The position numbers were made by a program, and so were the translations under genes. Source: Streptomyces katrae (lineage in GTDB: Bacteria; Actinomycetota; Actinomycetes; Streptomycetales; Streptomycetaceae). Taken from it: a stretch of DNA of 64,000 nucleotides. The notes beneath the pieces were generated by a model. The model made no database searches and was not told where the DNA came from. It was given only the letters and a program-made list of their open reading frames with translations. Where the stretch lies: the NCBI RefSeq assembly GCF_002028425.1, contig NZ_CP020042.1:5369560-5433559 (forward strand), in the 5' to 3' direction. Position 1 is the stretch's first letter; the number at the start of each line of letters is the position of its first letter. Of this stretch, positions 16,258-25,279 are shown piece after piece.

Positions 16258-16809
16258 TCAGGCCCCGCTCGGACCCGTCATGTCCTCGACCTCTGCGAGG
16301 GCCTCCTCCAGCCAGCCGAGCCAGAAGCCCTCCAGGGCGATCCCCCCGTGCAGCACGAGCCGGCGCAGCCGGTCCGGGTCGGCGTTGCGCTCCGCCGGGA
16401 AGTCCTTCGCCTCGATGGCCTCGTACTCCGCCAGCTGTGCCCGGTGCAGCTCCAGGTGCCGCCGCAGCTCCGCCCCGAGCCCCTGCGGCCCCACCACGGC
16501 CGCCGCCCGGATCCGCAGCAGCAGCGCGTCCCGCATCGGCTTGGGATCCTGCCGCTCGTCCACCCACCGCGCCAGCTCCGCGCGGCCGTCGGGCAGCACC
16601 TCGTACTCCTTCTTCTGCCCCCGCACGGGCGCCTCGCTGGGCAGCGCCCGGATCAGCCCGGCCTCCTCCAGCCGCCCCAGCTCCCGGTAGATCTGCTGGT
16701 GCGTCGCGGACCAGAAGTAGCCGATCGACTTGTCGAACCGCCGCGTCAGCTCCAGCCCCGACGAGGGCTTCTCCAACAACGCGGTGAGAATGGCATGCGG
16801 CAACGACAT
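16258..16809 (-). CDS. PadR family transcriptional regulator
   Basis: A 183-residue regulator. The N-terminal winged helix reads SLPHAILTALLEKPSSGLEL, followed by FWSATHQQIYRELGRLEEAG and the wing EVLPDGRAELARWV. A C-terminal helical Vir_C-like dimerisation region follows (about residues 90-175). PadR proteins repress nearby exporters or stress genes and respond to hydrophobic ligands. No obvious partner is adjacent: the EF-hand gene converges and the cobalt transporter lies upstream across repeats. Confidence 0.9.
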   Translation of the reverse strand: MSLPHAILTALLEKPSSGLELTRRFDKSIGYFWSATHQQIYRELGRLEEAGLIRALPSEAPVRGQKKEYEVLPDGRAELARWVDERQDPKPMRDALLLRIRAAAVVGPQGLGAELRRHLELHRAQLAEYEAIEAKDFPAERNADPDRLRRLVLHGGIALEGFWLGWLEEALAEVEDMTGPSGA

Positions 16810-16848
16810 GCGGCCATCCTAGGTGTGGGCAATCGTCCCGCAGGGGCG

Positions 16849-16897
16849 ATGGGGGTCCCCCCTGCTCGAGCGAAGCCGAGAGCTTGGGGGAGGGTGG
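16849..16897. repeat. Dispersed GC-rich inverted repeat (CCCCCC...GGGGGAGG type)
   Basis: A run of CCCCCC, then GCTCGAGCGAAGCCGAGAGC, then GGGGGAGG forms an imperfect stem-loop. I recall this repeat type as common between Streptomyces genes; only one copy is seen here. Confidence 0.5.
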
Positions 16898-16925
16898 GCA
16901 CACCGGGACACCCCGCCGGGAGGCC

Positions 16926-16975
16926 CGACCCCGCCCCGCCCCCGACCCCGCCCCGCCCCCGGCCCCGCCCGGCCC
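16926..16975. repeat. Short C-rich tandem repeat downstream of cbiO
   Basis: A unit of about 17 bp (CCCCGCCCCGCCCCCGA) is repeated nearly three times immediately after the cbiO stop codon. It may help terminate the cbi operon or be replication slippage. Confidence 0.55.
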
Positions 16976-16979
16976 CCGC

Positions 16980-17801
16980 TCAGCCCAGCGCGCCCAGCTC
17001 CTCCGGCGTCCGCGGCCCCGGAACCCCGTCCGCCAGCATCCCCCTGCCCCGCAGGAACGCCCCCACCACCGGCGCCCAGGCAGCCCGCAGCCCCGCGGAC
17101 GCCAACAGCTCCGGATCCGACAGCAGATCCCCCGCAGGCCCCACCCGCACCCCGGAGGGCGTCAGCACAGCGGCGTCGTCCGCCCACCGGACCGCCAGGT
17201 CCACGTCGTGGGTGGCCATCACCACCGTGGTCCCCGCCGCCCGCAGCCCGGCCAGGACGTCCAGCAGCCGTTCCTGCCCGTCCGGGTCGAGCCCGGCCGT
17301 CGGCTCGTCCAGGATCAGCACCCGCGGCGCCATCGCCACCGCACCCGCGATCGCCGCCCGCTTGCGCTGCCCGTACGACAGCAGGTGCGTCGGCCGGTCG
17401 CGCAGCGCGGTGATGTCGAGGGCGGCCAGCGCGGAGTCCACCCGCTCGCGGACCTCGGCCTGCGCCAGCCCGAGGTTCATCGGGCCGAAGGACACGTCCT
17501 GCTCCACCGAGGCCGCGAACAGCTGGTCGTCGGGGTCCTGCACCACCAGCTGGACGGTGGTGCGTAGCCGCGTCAGCCCCCGCCGGTCGTAGGACACCGG
17601 CGTACCCTCCAGCCGCAGCGCCCCCGACGCGGGCCGCAGGCCCCCGCTCAGCAGCCGCATCAGCGTGGTCTTGCCGCTGCCGTTGCGGCCCAGCAGCACC
17701 AGCGCCCGCCCCTCGGCGATCGCGAAGTCCACGCCCGACAGCACGGCCGGGCCGTCCTCGTACGCGTATCCCGCGCCGGCCAGTTCCACCAACGGGGTCA
17801 C
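16980..17801 (-). CDS. cbiO: Cobalt ECF transporter ATP-binding protein CbiO
   Basis: A 273-residue ABC ATPase of the cobalt energy-coupling factor importer. Walker A is GRNGSGKTT, the Q-loop follows in VVQDPDDQLF, the signature is LSYGQRKR (Tyr in place of the usual Gly), Walker B is LILDEPTAGLDP and the switch His is in ATHDVD. The GTG start at 17801 overlaps the cbiQ stop (GTGA). It is the last gene of the cbiM-cbiN-cbiQ-cbiO operon, supplying Co2+ for cobalamin synthesis. Confidence 0.93.
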   Translation of the reverse strand: MTPLVELAGAGYAYEDGPAVLSGVDFAIAEGRALVLLGRNGSGKTTLMRLLSGGLRPASGALRLEGTPVSYDRRGLTRLRTTVQLVVQDPDDQLFAASVEQDVSFGPMNLGLAQAEVRERVDSALAALDITALRDRPTHLLSYGQRKRAAIAGAVAMAPRVLILDEPTAGLDPDGQERLLDVLAGLRAAGTTVVMATHDVDLAVRWADDAAVLTPSGVRVGPAGDLLSDPELLASAGLRAAWAPVVGAFLRGRGMLADGVPGPRTPEELGALG

Positions 17802-18547
17802 AGCCCCAGCTCCTTCAGTACGAGGGTCCCCGCGACCAGGGCGGCCAGGAGGGCGGCGGCGGCCGCCAGGAACCGCCGGGACAGCCGCGCCGGCGGGACC
17901 AGCACCCGCAGCGCGCCGTCGTAACCCCGCCCCGCGAGCCCCTCCTGGAGCCGGGCGGCGCGGTCGAAGGCCCGGACGAACGAGGTCGCCGCGAGCCCGG
18001 CCACCGAACGCCAGGCGGCGGCCCGCCCGGCCTGCCCGAGCCGGGCCGCCTGGGCCCGGCGGACCTGGGCGAGGGAGTCCAGCAGCAGGAAGCCGATCCG
18101 GTACATGACCAGGGCCACGTCCACCACCGGCGCGGGCACCCCGGCCCGCACCAGCCGCGGCAGCACGTCCGAGACGGGCGTGGTGAAGGCGAACAGCAGC
18201 ACTCCCAGCGAGGCGGCCGAGGTGCGCAGCAGCAGGTCCAGCGCGTGCCGGGGCCCGTCCGGGGCCGGCGCGAGGAGCCCGTCGGGACCGCCCACCGACA
18301 CAAGCAGCGGCAGCGCGCCGGTGACGCAGAACCCCAGCGGGACCCGGAAGGCCCGCCACAGCCGGCGCCCGGACACCCCGGCGGGCCCCAGCAGCACTGC
18401 CAGGGTCGCCGCGGCCACCAGCGGCCCGCCGGGCCACGGGGGCAGGCACACCGCGGTGACGGTCAGCCCGAACCCGAGCAGGGCCTTCTCCAGCGGATGG
18501 CGGCCCCGCCAGCGGCTGGAGTGCGCCGCGACGTCGATCGGCAGCAC
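17798..18547 (-). CDS. cbiQ: Cobalt ECF transporter T component CbiQ
   Basis: A 249-residue membrane protein with about five to six hydrophobic segments. The cytoplasmic coupling region QVRRAQAARLGQAGRAAAWR and the second helix SFVRAFDRAARLQEGLAGRG contain the Ala-Arg-Gly style motifs through which T components grip the ATPase. It directly follows cbiN (3-base gap) and overlaps cbiO, so the operon is tightly coupled. Confidence 0.92.
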   Translation of the reverse strand: MLPIDVAAHSSRWRGRHPLEKALLGFGLTVTAVCLPPWPGGPLVAAATLAVLLGPAGVSGRRLWRAFRVPLGFCVTGALPLLVSVGGPDGLLAPAPDGPRHALDLLLRTSAASLGVLLFAFTTPVSDVLPRLVRAGVPAPVVDVALVMYRIGFLLLDSLAQVRRAQAARLGQAGRAAAWRSVAGLAATSFVRAFDRAARLQEGLAGRGYDGALRVLVPPARLSRRFLAAAAALLAALVAGTLVLKELGL

Positions 18548-18550
18548 CGG

Positions 18551-18916
18551 CTACGGCTCCCGCGCGGGCTCGGCGGGGGCCTGCGCCCCGGCTCCGGCCG
18601 CCGTCTGCGCCAGGGCCTGGGCCGCGCCCTGCCGGCGGCCCCTGCGGACCCCGAAGTAGTACGCGAGCACGCCCGCGCCCAGGGCCGCCTGGAGGGCGAA
18701 CAGGGCGGACTCCACCTCGCCCGACGGAGGCTCGTACAGCGGGGAGAACCAGGGCTCGTAGTCCGGCTCCAGCTCGGTGATGGCCGACTCCGCCTGGGCG
18801 TCGGCGCCCGCGAAGGGCTCCTCCTTGCCCTCGCCGAGCCCCAGCGCGAGCGGCAGCACGGCCAGTGCGGCCACCAGGAGCAGCAGCAGGGTGTTGATCT
18901 TGGCGTTCCGGCTCAT
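18551..18916 (-). CDS. cbiN: Cobalt transport protein CbiN
   Basis: A 121-residue small subunit. TM1 lies in INTLLLLLVAALAVLPLALG. It is followed by the extracellular loop FAGADAQAESAITELEPDYE, then PWFSPLYEPPSGEVES, which is diagnostic of CbiN, and TM2 in ALFALQAALGAGVLAYYFGV. The C-terminal tail is Ala/Gln-rich and longer than in the classical protein. CbiN helps CbiM capture Co2+. Its ATG overlaps the cbiM stop by one base (TGATG). Confidence 0.94.
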   Translation of the reverse strand: MSRNAKINTLLLLLVAALAVLPLALGLGEGKEEPFAGADAQAESAITELEPDYEPWFSPLYEPPSGEVESALFALQAALGAGVLAYYFGVRRGRRQGAAQALAQTAAGAGAQAPAEPAREP

Positions 18917-19611
18917 CAGGCTGCCGCCCCCTCGGTCCGCTTGGCTCCGGTCAGCTTGGCGACCCCGAGCCGGACCAGGTCCGACTTGCTCGACTGCATC
19001 AGCAGCCGCATCACGAGCACCGTCAGCAGCCCCTCGCTGACCGCGAGCGGGATCTGGGTGAGGGCGAAGATGCCCGCGAACTTCTCCAGGGAGCCCGGGA
19101 ATCCGCTCGACGGGTCCGGGAAGGCGAGGGCCAGCTGGACCGAGGTCACGCAGTAGGTGACCAGGTCGGCGAAGAAGGCGCCGAAGAAGACGGTGACCAT
19201 CAGCGGGGCGCCGGACCTGCGCAGCAGCTTGTAGACCGCGTACCCGGCCCAGGGCCCGGCGATGGCCATCGAGAAGACGTTGGCGCCGAGGGTGGTGAGC
19301 CCGCCGTGCGCCAGCAGCAGGGCCTGGAACAGCAGGGTGATCGTGCCGAGCACCGCCATGATGGGCGGCCGGAAGAGGACGGCGCCGAGCCCGGTCCCCG
19401 TGGGGTGCGAGCAACTGCCCGTCACCGAGGGGATCTTCAGGGCGGACAGGACGAAAGTGAATGCACCGGACGCGCCGAGGAGCAGTGTGCTCTCGGGGTG
19501 GGACTTGACCTCGCGGGTCAGCGCGCGGACCCCGTGGACGACGAACGGGGCGGACGCGGCGCCCCAGGCGGCCGCGTGCAGCGGGGGCAGGAACCCCTCG
19601 GCTATGTGCAT
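18916..19611 (-). CDS. cbiM: Cobalt ECF transporter S component CbiM
   Basis: A 231-residue substrate-binding membrane protein. The start at 19611 gives [10 protein letters not shown], the invariant CbiM N-terminus in which Met1, His2 and a later His form the Co2+ site; the second His is in [16 protein letters not shown]. The open frame runs upstream through the riboswitch, so longer starts are false. First gene of cbiMNQO, with expression controlled by the adjoining cobalamin riboswitch. Confidence 0.95.
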   Translation of the reverse strand: MHIAEGFLPPLHAAAWGAASAPFVVHGVRALTREVKSHPESTLLLGASGAFTFVLSALKIPSVTGSCSHPTGTGLGAVLFRPPIMAVLGTITLLFQALLLAHGGLTTLGANVFSMAIAGPWAGYAVYKLLRRSGAPLMVTVFFGAFFADLVTYCVTSVQLALAFPDPSSGFPGSLEKFAGIFALTQIPLAVSEGLLTVLVMRLLMQSSKSDLVRLGVAKLTGAKRTEGAAA

Positions 19612-19654
19612 GAGTCGGGAGACCTCTCCAGCACCTCGTGGATGGACGTACGCG

Positions 19655-19825
19655 CCCCGGCCGGTCTCCTGGCTGACGGGTACTGCCGCCCCGGCTCCGC
19701 CTTCCCGGGTCCCTGCGGTCTCCCGCACGGTCCCAGTGGCTCCCGCGAGGGGTGGAGCTGGACTTCCCGATCACAGTGGCGAGGGCCGCACCGGTTTTCC
19801 ACCGGTTTCCCGAACACCAAGGCCA
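19655..19825 (-). ncRNA. Cobalamin (B12) riboswitch upstream of cbiMNQO
   Basis: On the reverse strand the conserved blocks appear in order: GGTGTTCGGGAAACCGGTGG, CGCCACTGTGATCGGGAAGT, GAGCCACTGG, GGGAAGGCGG and GTCAGCCAGGAGACCGGCC (19659-19677). These match the cobalamin aptamer core. It ends about 45 bases before cbiM. High B12 should shut down cobalt import. A GGTCTCC segment overlapping the cbiM ribosome site (19618-19624) is complementary to GGAGACC in the aptamer (19662-19668), suggesting translational control. Confidence 0.93.
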
Positions 19826-19959
19826 GCTGACCCTAGTCGCCCGCACGGACCGGTATCAACCCGGACCGATCCGGCCGATCGGATGGCTCAATTCCGCTTC
19901 GCCCCCCGGAAGGGTGCCGAACGCTGGCGCGGGCGGCGGCGGCCCCGCAGGGTGGGGGC

Positions 19960-20670
19960 GTGGCCGCCTACGACTACTCCGACCTGTCCGCCGTCTACCT
20001 CAACTGCACCCTCAAGCGCTCGCCCGAGACCAGCAACACCGAGGGGCTGATCTCGCGGAGCCGCGCCGTCATGGAGTCGGCCGGCGCGCGGACCTCGCTG
20101 ATCCGCGCCGTCGACCACGACATCGCCACCGGCGTCTGGCCGGACATGACCGACCACGGCTGGGAGAGCGACCAGTGGCCGGTGCTCTACAGCCAGATCA
20201 TGGACGCCGACATCCTCGTCCTCTGCGGCCCCATCTGGCTCGGCGACAACAGCTCGGTCATGAAGCAGGTCATCGAGCGGCTCTACGCCTGCTCCTCGCT
20301 GCTGAACGACCGGGGCCAGTACGCCTACTACGGGCGGGTCGGCGGCGCGCTGATCACCGGCAACGAGGACGGCGTCAAACACTGCGCCATGAACGTCCTC
20401 TACAGCCTCCAGCACCTGGGCTACGCCATCCCGCCGCAGGCGGACGCGGGCTGGATCGGCGAGGCCGGCCCCGGCCCCTCGTACCTCGACCCGGGCTCCG
20501 GCGGCCCCGAGAACGACTTCACCAACCGCAACACGACGTTCATGTCCTGGAACCTGATGCACCTCGCGGCGCTCCTCAAGCGCGCCGGGGGCGTCCCCGC
20601 CCACGGCAACCAGCGCTCCGAGTGGGACGCCGGCTGCCGTTTCGACTTCCCGAACCCCGAACACCGCTGA
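19960..20670 (+). CDS. Flavodoxin-like NAD(P)H-dependent oxidoreductase
   Basis: A 236-residue flavodoxin-fold protein (FMN_red/flavodoxin_2 type). The N-terminal phosphate-binding loop reads YLNCTLKRSPETSNTEGL. The flavin-contact loop reads CGPIWLGDNSSVMKQVIERL (about residues 88-107). GGALITGNEDGVKHC resembles the third flavin loop. It likely reduces a quinone, chromate or nitro substrate with FMN, but the substrate is unknown. The GTG start at 19960 follows GGGTGGGGG. It is divergent from cbiM across the riboswitch. Confidence 0.85.
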   Translation: MAAYDYSDLSAVYLNCTLKRSPETSNTEGLISRSRAVMESAGARTSLIRAVDHDIATGVWPDMTDHGWESDQWPVLYSQIMDADILVLCGPIWLGDNSSVMKQVIERLYACSSLLNDRGQYAYYGRVGGALITGNEDGVKHCAMNVLYSLQHLGYAIPPQADAGWIGEAGPGPSYLDPGSGGPENDFTNRNTTFMSWNLMHLAALLKRAGGVPAHGNQRSEWDAGCRFDFPNPEHR

Positions 20671-20689
20671 GGGTGTCCGGCGTCCGGCG

Positions 20690-21205
20690 TCAGCAGGTGT
20701 TCGGATGGGCGACGTCCACCACGAGCCGCTCGGGCGCGTGCAGGACGGAGGTGCTGTAGGCGGGCGGGGTGTCGAAGGCGGCCCCGAAGGTCACGTACCC
20801 CTCGAAGTCACCGGTCAGGGCCAGGCCCTTGAGCTTGCTGAGGCTGATCTGCTGGAGCTTGGGGCCCTGGTAGACGTTGTTGCCCGCGTCGTCGTGGCCG
20901 GCGGCCGGGTGCAGGCGGATCTCCAGGAAGTACTTCCCCGGCAGCGGGACCGGCTTGCCGGAGCCGTCGTAGACCAGCTGGGAGACGGGCGTGACGGTGA
21001 AGGAGGGCACGGAGCCCTGGAGGTCGATCACGATCCGGTCGTACGTGCAGTGACCGCCCCAGCGGGCGTTGACGACGAGCGGGGTCGTGGAGCGGACGGC
21101 GGCCGGTGCAGCCGCCGAGGCCGGTGCGGCGAGCGCGAGCCCTGCGGTCAGCAGGGCACCTGTGGCCAGGGCCACGAACCGGCGGCGGTGCGGGTGGTGA
21201 CGCAT
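20690..21205 (-). CDS. Secreted AMIN-like domain protein
   Basis: A 171-residue exported protein. The signal peptide has MRHHPHRRR as n-region, FVALATGALLTAGLALA as core and cleavage after ASA. The mature part shows the actinobacterial AMIN-like pattern: GGHCTYDRIVIDLQG, YFLEIRLHPA and RLVVDVAHPNTC, with two cysteines that could form a disulfide. AMIN domains bind cell-wall glycan in other systems; a wall role here is inference. It ends 20 bp from the convergent flavoprotein gene. Confidence 0.8.
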   Translation of the reverse strand: MRHHPHRRRFVALATGALLTAGLALAAPASAAAPAAVRSTTPLVVNARWGGHCTYDRIVIDLQGSVPSFTVTPVSQLVYDGSGKPVPLPGKYFLEIRLHPAAGHDDAGNNVYQGPKLQQISLSKLKGLALTGDFEGYVTFGAAFDTPPAYSTSVLHAPERLVVDVAHPNTC

Positions 21206-21296
21206 GGCGTCCCCCCGATCCTCTGAGACGGGGAATGACTGTCATCCGGTATGACATTCCCGGGGGCCCCGTGGTTGCACGGGGCGGCCCGCCGGC

Positions 21297-21704
21297 TCAG
21301 AAGGTCAGCAGTGCGCTCAGCTCGGCGTCCAGGTCGTAGTGGCGCTGCTCCTGCCCCCGTGGGACCAGCTCGGTCATCCGCCGGCACAGCCCGCGCAGGT
21401 CCTTGGCCCGCACGGAGACCACGCAGCCCCGCTCGCCGTTGCTCAGGGCCAGCAGGACGCGGGGCTCGGTGCCCGTCCACCGCGGCCACACCTGTATGTC
21501 GCCCTCCCCGGTGGCGCAGGTCTGCCCGTCGATCAGCAGCTCCCGCGAGAACACCCAGCGGGCGATCCGGACGCCGGCGCCCCGGAACTCCACAGCGACC
21601 TCGTAGGGCCGGTCCGTGCGGTAGACGAAGACGCCCTCCAGGGGGACCGGCAGCGGTGCGGCCTCCAGCCGCAGCGGCAGGACACGGTGTTCGGTGATGG
21701 CCAT
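21297..21704 (-). CDS. SsgA-like sporulation/cell-division regulator (SALP)
   Basis: A 135-residue cytosolic protein of the SsgA/SsgB family, unique to morphologically complex actinomycetes. Family landmarks are RPYEVAVEFR, WVFSRELLIDG, ATGEGDIQVWP and a C-terminal half that reads ALSNGERGCVVSVRAKDLRGLCRRMTELVP in two pieces. SsgB recruits FtsZ to sporulation septa and SsgA localises SsgB; other SALPs act in septal peptidoglycan control and autolysis. Which paralogue this is cannot be decided. It supports a Streptomyces origin. Confidence 0.9.
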   Translation of the reverse strand: MAITEHRVLPLRLEAAPLPVPLEGVFVYRTDRPYEVAVEFRGAGVRIARWVFSRELLIDGQTCATGEGDIQVWPRWTGTEPRVLLALSNGERGCVVSVRAKDLRGLCRRMTELVPRGQEQRHYDLDAELSALLTF

Positions 21705-21833
21705 GGCGGCTGCCTCTCTTCGCGGGGTAACAGCGCCCCCCGAAGCACGCTAGTGCACGTACCGCCCGCCGCCCGGGGGCCGAAGGTCCCGACCCGGGCG
21801 GGCCGTGGGACCCCTCTTCCCAGGACGCGCGCA

Positions 21834-21861
21834 GGGGCCCGGCGCACCCGCGCCGGGCCCC
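21834..21861 (-). terminator. Terminator of sdaA
   Basis: A perfect 12-bp stem (GGGGCCCGGCGC and complement) with a 4-base loop, 30 bases beyond the sdaA stop on the reverse strand. Confidence 0.8.
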
Positions 21862-21890
21862 TGCTCACCTCGTCACGCTGCGCCGTGCGG

Positions 21891-23273
21891 TCAGCACTCG
21901 ATGACGTTGACCGCGAGACCGCCGCGCGCGGTCTCCTTGTACTTGACCTTCATGTCGGCGCCGGTCTCCTTCATGGTCTTGATGACCTTGTCGAGGGAGA
22001 CCTTGTGGCTGCCGTCGCCGCGCATCGCCATCCGGGCCGCCGTGACGGCCTTGACCGCCGCCATGCCGTTGCGCTCGATGCACGGGATCTGCACCAGGCC
22101 GCCGACCGGGTCGCAGGTCAGGCCCAGGTTGTGCTCCATGCCGATCTCGGCGGCGTTCTCCACCTGCTCCGGGGAGCCGCCCAGCACCTCGGCCAGGGCG
22201 CCCGCCGCCATGGAGCAGGCGGAGCCGACCTCGCCCTGGCAGCCGACCTCGGCGCCGGAGATCGAGGCGTTCTCCTTGAAGAGCATGCCGATCGCGCCCG
22301 CGGCCAGCAGGAAGCGCACCACGCCGTCCTCGTCCGCGCCGGGCACGAAGTTCACGTAGTAGTGCAGGACGGCCGGCAGGACGCCCGCGGCGCCGTTGGT
22401 GGGCGCGGTGACGACGCGGCCGCCCGCCGCGTTCTCCTCGTTCACGGCCATCGCGTAGATCGTCGTCCACTCGCTGCGGTGCAGCAGCGGGTCGCCCTCG
22501 GTGCGCAGCTGGCGCGCCGTGGCGGCGGCCCGGCGCTTGACGCGCAGCCCGCCCGGGAGGATGCCCTCGCGGGACATGCCGCGCGAGACGCAGGACTGCA
22601 TGACCCGCCAGATCTCCAGGAGGCCCTCGCGGATCTCCTCCTCCGTCCGCCAGGCCTTCTCGTTCTCCATCATCAGGGAGGAGATCGACAGGCCGGTCTC
22701 GTTCGCGAGACGGAGCATCTCGTCACCGGAGCGGAAGGGGTACTTCAGCACGGTGTCGTCGAGCTTGATCCGGTCCTCGCCGACCGCGTCCTCGTCCACG
22801 ACGAAGCCGCCGCCGACCGAGTAGTAGGTCTTCTCCAGCAGCGGGGCGCCGGAGGCGTCGTAGGCGAAGAGGGTCATGCCGTTCGCGTGGTACGGCAGCG
22901 AGCGGCGGCGGTGGAGGATCAGCTGGCTGGGCTCGTCGAAGTCGATCTCGTGGACGCTCCCTATCTCGGTCCCGAGCAGGCGCAGCTTCCCGGTCCGGCG
23001 GATCCGCTCCACCTCGTCGTCGGCGCTCTCCACGTCCACCGTGCGCGGGGAGTGGCCCTCCAGGCCGAGCAGGACCGCCTTGGGGGTGCCGTGGCCGTGG
23101 CCGGTGGCGCCGAGGGAGCCGAAGAGCTCCGCCCGGACGGAGGCGGTCTGGGCGAGGAGGCCGTCCTTCTTCAGCCGCGACACGAACATGCGCGCGGCGC
23201 GCATCGGGCCGACCGTGTGGGAGGAGGAGGGGCCGATACCGATGGAGAAGAGATCGAAGACGGAGATGGCCAC
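21891..23273 (-). CDS. sdaA: L-serine ammonia-lyase (serine dehydratase)
   Basis: A 460-residue single-chain iron-sulfur L-serine dehydratase converting L-serine to pyruvate and ammonia. The N-terminal beta domain starts [20 protein letters not shown]. The C-terminal alpha domain carries cluster cysteines in [15 protein letters not shown] and [14 protein letters not shown], with the final Cys at the extreme C-terminus (VIEC). That terminal cysteine also acts as an auto-ligand in related enzymes. It has its own terminator on each side, so it is separate from the glyA operon, though clustered with serine/glycine genes. Confidence 0.95.
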   Translation of the reverse strand: MAISVFDLFSIGIGPSSSHTVGPMRAARMFVSRLKKDGLLAQTASVRAELFGSLGATGHGHGTPKAVLLGLEGHSPRTVDVESADDEVERIRRTGKLRLLGTEIGSVHEIDFDEPSQLILHRRRSLPYHANGMTLFAYDASGAPLLEKTYYSVGGGFVVDEDAVGEDRIKLDDTVLKYPFRSGDEMLRLANETGLSISSLMMENEKAWRTEEEIREGLLEIWRVMQSCVSRGMSREGILPGGLRVKRRAAATARQLRTEGDPLLHRSEWTTIYAMAVNEENAAGGRVVTAPTNGAAGVLPAVLHYYVNFVPGADEDGVVRFLLAAGAIGMLFKENASISGAEVGCQGEVGSACSMAAGALAEVLGGSPEQVENAAEIGMEHNLGLTCDPVGGLVQIPCIERNGMAAVKAVTAARMAMRGDGSHKVSLDKVIKTMKETGADMKVKYKETARGGLAVNVIEC

Positions 23274-23481
23274 TGGCGGACTCCCTTGTCGGCTCGTGGG
23301 GTGGGGAGGGGGGCAGGGGTGTGGTGGAGCGGGGTGGTGCGCGGGGGATCTGCGGATTTTGTCCGGCAGACGAGCGTAACGCGTGGAGATGAACGTTTCG
23401 CCTCGTGGAAGGGTCCGCGGGACGTGAGTCAGCTCGCGTTCCGGTGTCCCGCCGGGGAAAGGGGCCGGGAAGAAGACAGGA

Positions 23482-23518
23482 AGGGGCCCGGCCCTGTGCG
23501 GAACAAGGCCGGGCCCCT
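23482..23518 (-). terminator. Terminator of the gcvT-gcvH-glyA operon
   Basis: AGGGGCCCGGCC and GGCCGGGCCCCT form a perfect 12-bp stem around a 13-base loop, 12 bases beyond the glyA stop. Confidence 0.8.
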
Positions 23519-23530
23519 CCTGGCCCGTGA

Positions 23531-24787
23531 CTACAGCGACGGGTAGAGCGGGAACTTCGCGGCGAGCGCGGAGACGCGCGCCTTGAGGTCGTCCGCGTCG
23601 AACGCCGGCTTCAGGGCCTGCGCGATGATCTCGGCGACCTCGCGGAAGTCCTCGGCGCCGAAGCCGCGGGTGGCCAGCGCCGGCGTGCCGATGCGCAGGC
23701 CCGAGGTGACCATCGGCGGGCGCGGGTCGTTCGGGATGGCGTTCCGGTTGACCGTGATGCCGATCTCGTGGAGCCGGTCCTCGGCCTGCTGGCCGTCCAG
23801 CTCGGAGTTGCGCAGGTCGACCAGGACCAGGTGCACGTCGGTGCCGCCGGAGAGGACGGACACGCCCACCTCGGTGACGTCCGGCTGGACCAGGCGCTCG
23901 GCGATGATCTTGGCGCCCTCCAGGGTGCGCTCCTGGCGCTCCTTGAACTCGGGCGAGGCCGCGACCTTGAAGGAGACGGCCTTGGCCGCGATCACGTGCT
24001 CCAGGGGACCGCCCTGCTGACCGGGGAAGACCGCGGAGTTGATCTTCTTGGCCAGCTCCTGCGTCGACAGGATGACGCCGCCGCGCGGACCGCCGAGGGT
24101 CTTGTGCGTGGTGGTGGTGACCACGTGGGCGTGCGGCACCGGGTTCGGGTGCAGGCCCGCGGCGACCAGGCCCGCGAAGTGGGCCATGTCGACCATCAGG
24201 TACGCGCCGACCTCGTCCGCGATCCGGCGGAAGGCGGCGAAGTCCAGCTGGCGCGGGTAGGCGGACCAGCCGGCGACGATCAGCTGCGGCTTGGACTCCT
24301 TGGCCAGGCGCTCGACCTCGGCCATGTCGACCTGGCCGGACTCGTCGACGTGGTACGGGACCACGTTGTAGAGCTTGCCGGAGAAGTTGATCTTCATGCC
24401 GTGGGTCAGGTGACCGCCGTGGGCCAGGTTCAGGCCCATGATCGTGTCGCCCGGCTTCAGCAGCGCGAACATCGCGGCGGCGTTGGCCTGCGCACCGGAG
24501 TGCGGCTGGACGTTCGCGGCCTCGGCGCCGAACAGCGCCTTGATGCGGTCGATCGCGATCTGCTCGACCACGTCGACGTGCTCGCAGCCGCCGTAGTAGC
24601 GGCGGCCGGGGTAGCCCTCGGCGTACTTGTTGGTCAGGACCGAGCCCTGGGCCTCCATGACGGCGACCGGAGCGAAGTTCTCCGACGCGATCATTTCCAG
24701 GGTCGACTGCTGGCGTACGAGCTCGGCGTCGACGGCGGCGGCGACGTCGGGGTCGAGCTCGTGGAGGGGGGTGTTCAGTACGGACAT
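23531..24787 (-). CDS. glyA: Serine hydroxymethyltransferase
   Basis: A 418-residue PLP enzyme interconverting serine plus tetrahydrofolate with glycine plus 5,10-methylene-THF. The PLP lysine lies in [15 protein letters not shown]. Substrate and cofactor segments such as [31 protein letters not shown] and [20 protein letters not shown] are intact. It sits last in gcvT-gcvH-glyA, 17 bp downstream of gcvH, so the glycine riboswitch before gcvT should control it too. Confidence 0.97.
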   Translation of the reverse strand: MSVLNTPLHELDPDVAAAVDAELVRQQSTLEMIASENFAPVAVMEAQGSVLTNKYAEGYPGRRYYGGCEHVDVVEQIAIDRIKALFGAEAANVQPHSGAQANAAAMFALLKPGDTIMGLNLAHGGHLTHGMKINFSGKLYNVVPYHVDESGQVDMAEVERLAKESKPQLIVAGWSAYPRQLDFAAFRRIADEVGAYLMVDMAHFAGLVAAGLHPNPVPHAHVVTTTTHKTLGGPRGGVILSTQELAKKINSAVFPGQQGGPLEHVIAAKAVSFKVAASPEFKERQERTLEGAKIIAERLVQPDVTEVGVSVLSGGTDVHLVLVDLRNSELDGQQAEDRLHEIGITVNRNAIPNDPRPPMVTSGLRIGTPALATRGFGAEDFREVAEIIAQALKPAFDADDLKARVSALAAKFPLYPSL

Positions 24788-24804
24788 CAGGATCCCCTGG
24801 GGTG

Positions 24805-25185
24805 TCAGTTACCGGTGGTGAGGGCGGTGTACTCGTCGAAGGAGAGCGCGTCCTTGGGCTCCTCCGACAGCTTCACCTTGAACAGCCAGCCACCCTCGAA
24901 CGGGGCGGAGTTCACGAGGGCCGGGTCGTCCACGACGTCCTGGTTGAACTCGACGATCTCACCGGAGACGGGGGAGTACAGGTCGCTGACCGACTTGGTC
25001 GACTCCAGCTCGCCACAGGTCTCGCCCTCGGTGACGGTGTCGCCGACCTCGGGGAGCTGGGCGTAGACGACGTCACCGAGTGCGTCGGCGGCGAAGGCCG
25101 TGATGCCGACCGTCGCGACGCCGTCGACGGCGTCCGACAGCCACTCGTGCTCCTTGGTGTAACGCAGCTGCTGGGGGTTGCTCAT
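24805..25185 (-). CDS. gcvH: Glycine cleavage system H protein
   Basis: A 126-residue lipoyl carrier that shuttles the aminomethyl group of glycine between P, T and L proteins. The lipoylation lysine is in [20 protein letters not shown] (about residue 63). The start [16 protein letters not shown] is set by AGGAG upstream on the reverse strand; the longer frame to 25329 is not used. It lies in the middle of the gcvT-gcvH-glyA operon. Confidence 0.97.
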   Translation of the reverse strand: MSNPQQLRYTKEHEWLSDAVDGVATVGITAFAADALGDVVYAQLPEVGDTVTEGETCGELESTKSVSDLYSPVSGEIVEFNQDVVDDPALVNSAPFEGGWLFKVKLSEEPKDALSFDEYTALTTGN

Positions 25186-25279
25186 GACCTGATTCTCCTG
25201 GATGCGGTGCGGTGGATACGAACGGTGGTCTTGCGGGCCGGAGGGTGGCCGGCGGGGCGGGGTCCCGGGGACCCGGGGG

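Noticed and set aside
16926..16975. Possible CRISPR-like array
   Set aside because: Short tandem repeats without spacers; no cas genes anywhere in the window.
19612..19728. A longer CbiM start
   Set aside because: It would translate the cobalamin riboswitch; MHIAEG is the functional N-terminus because Met1 and His2 bind cobalt.
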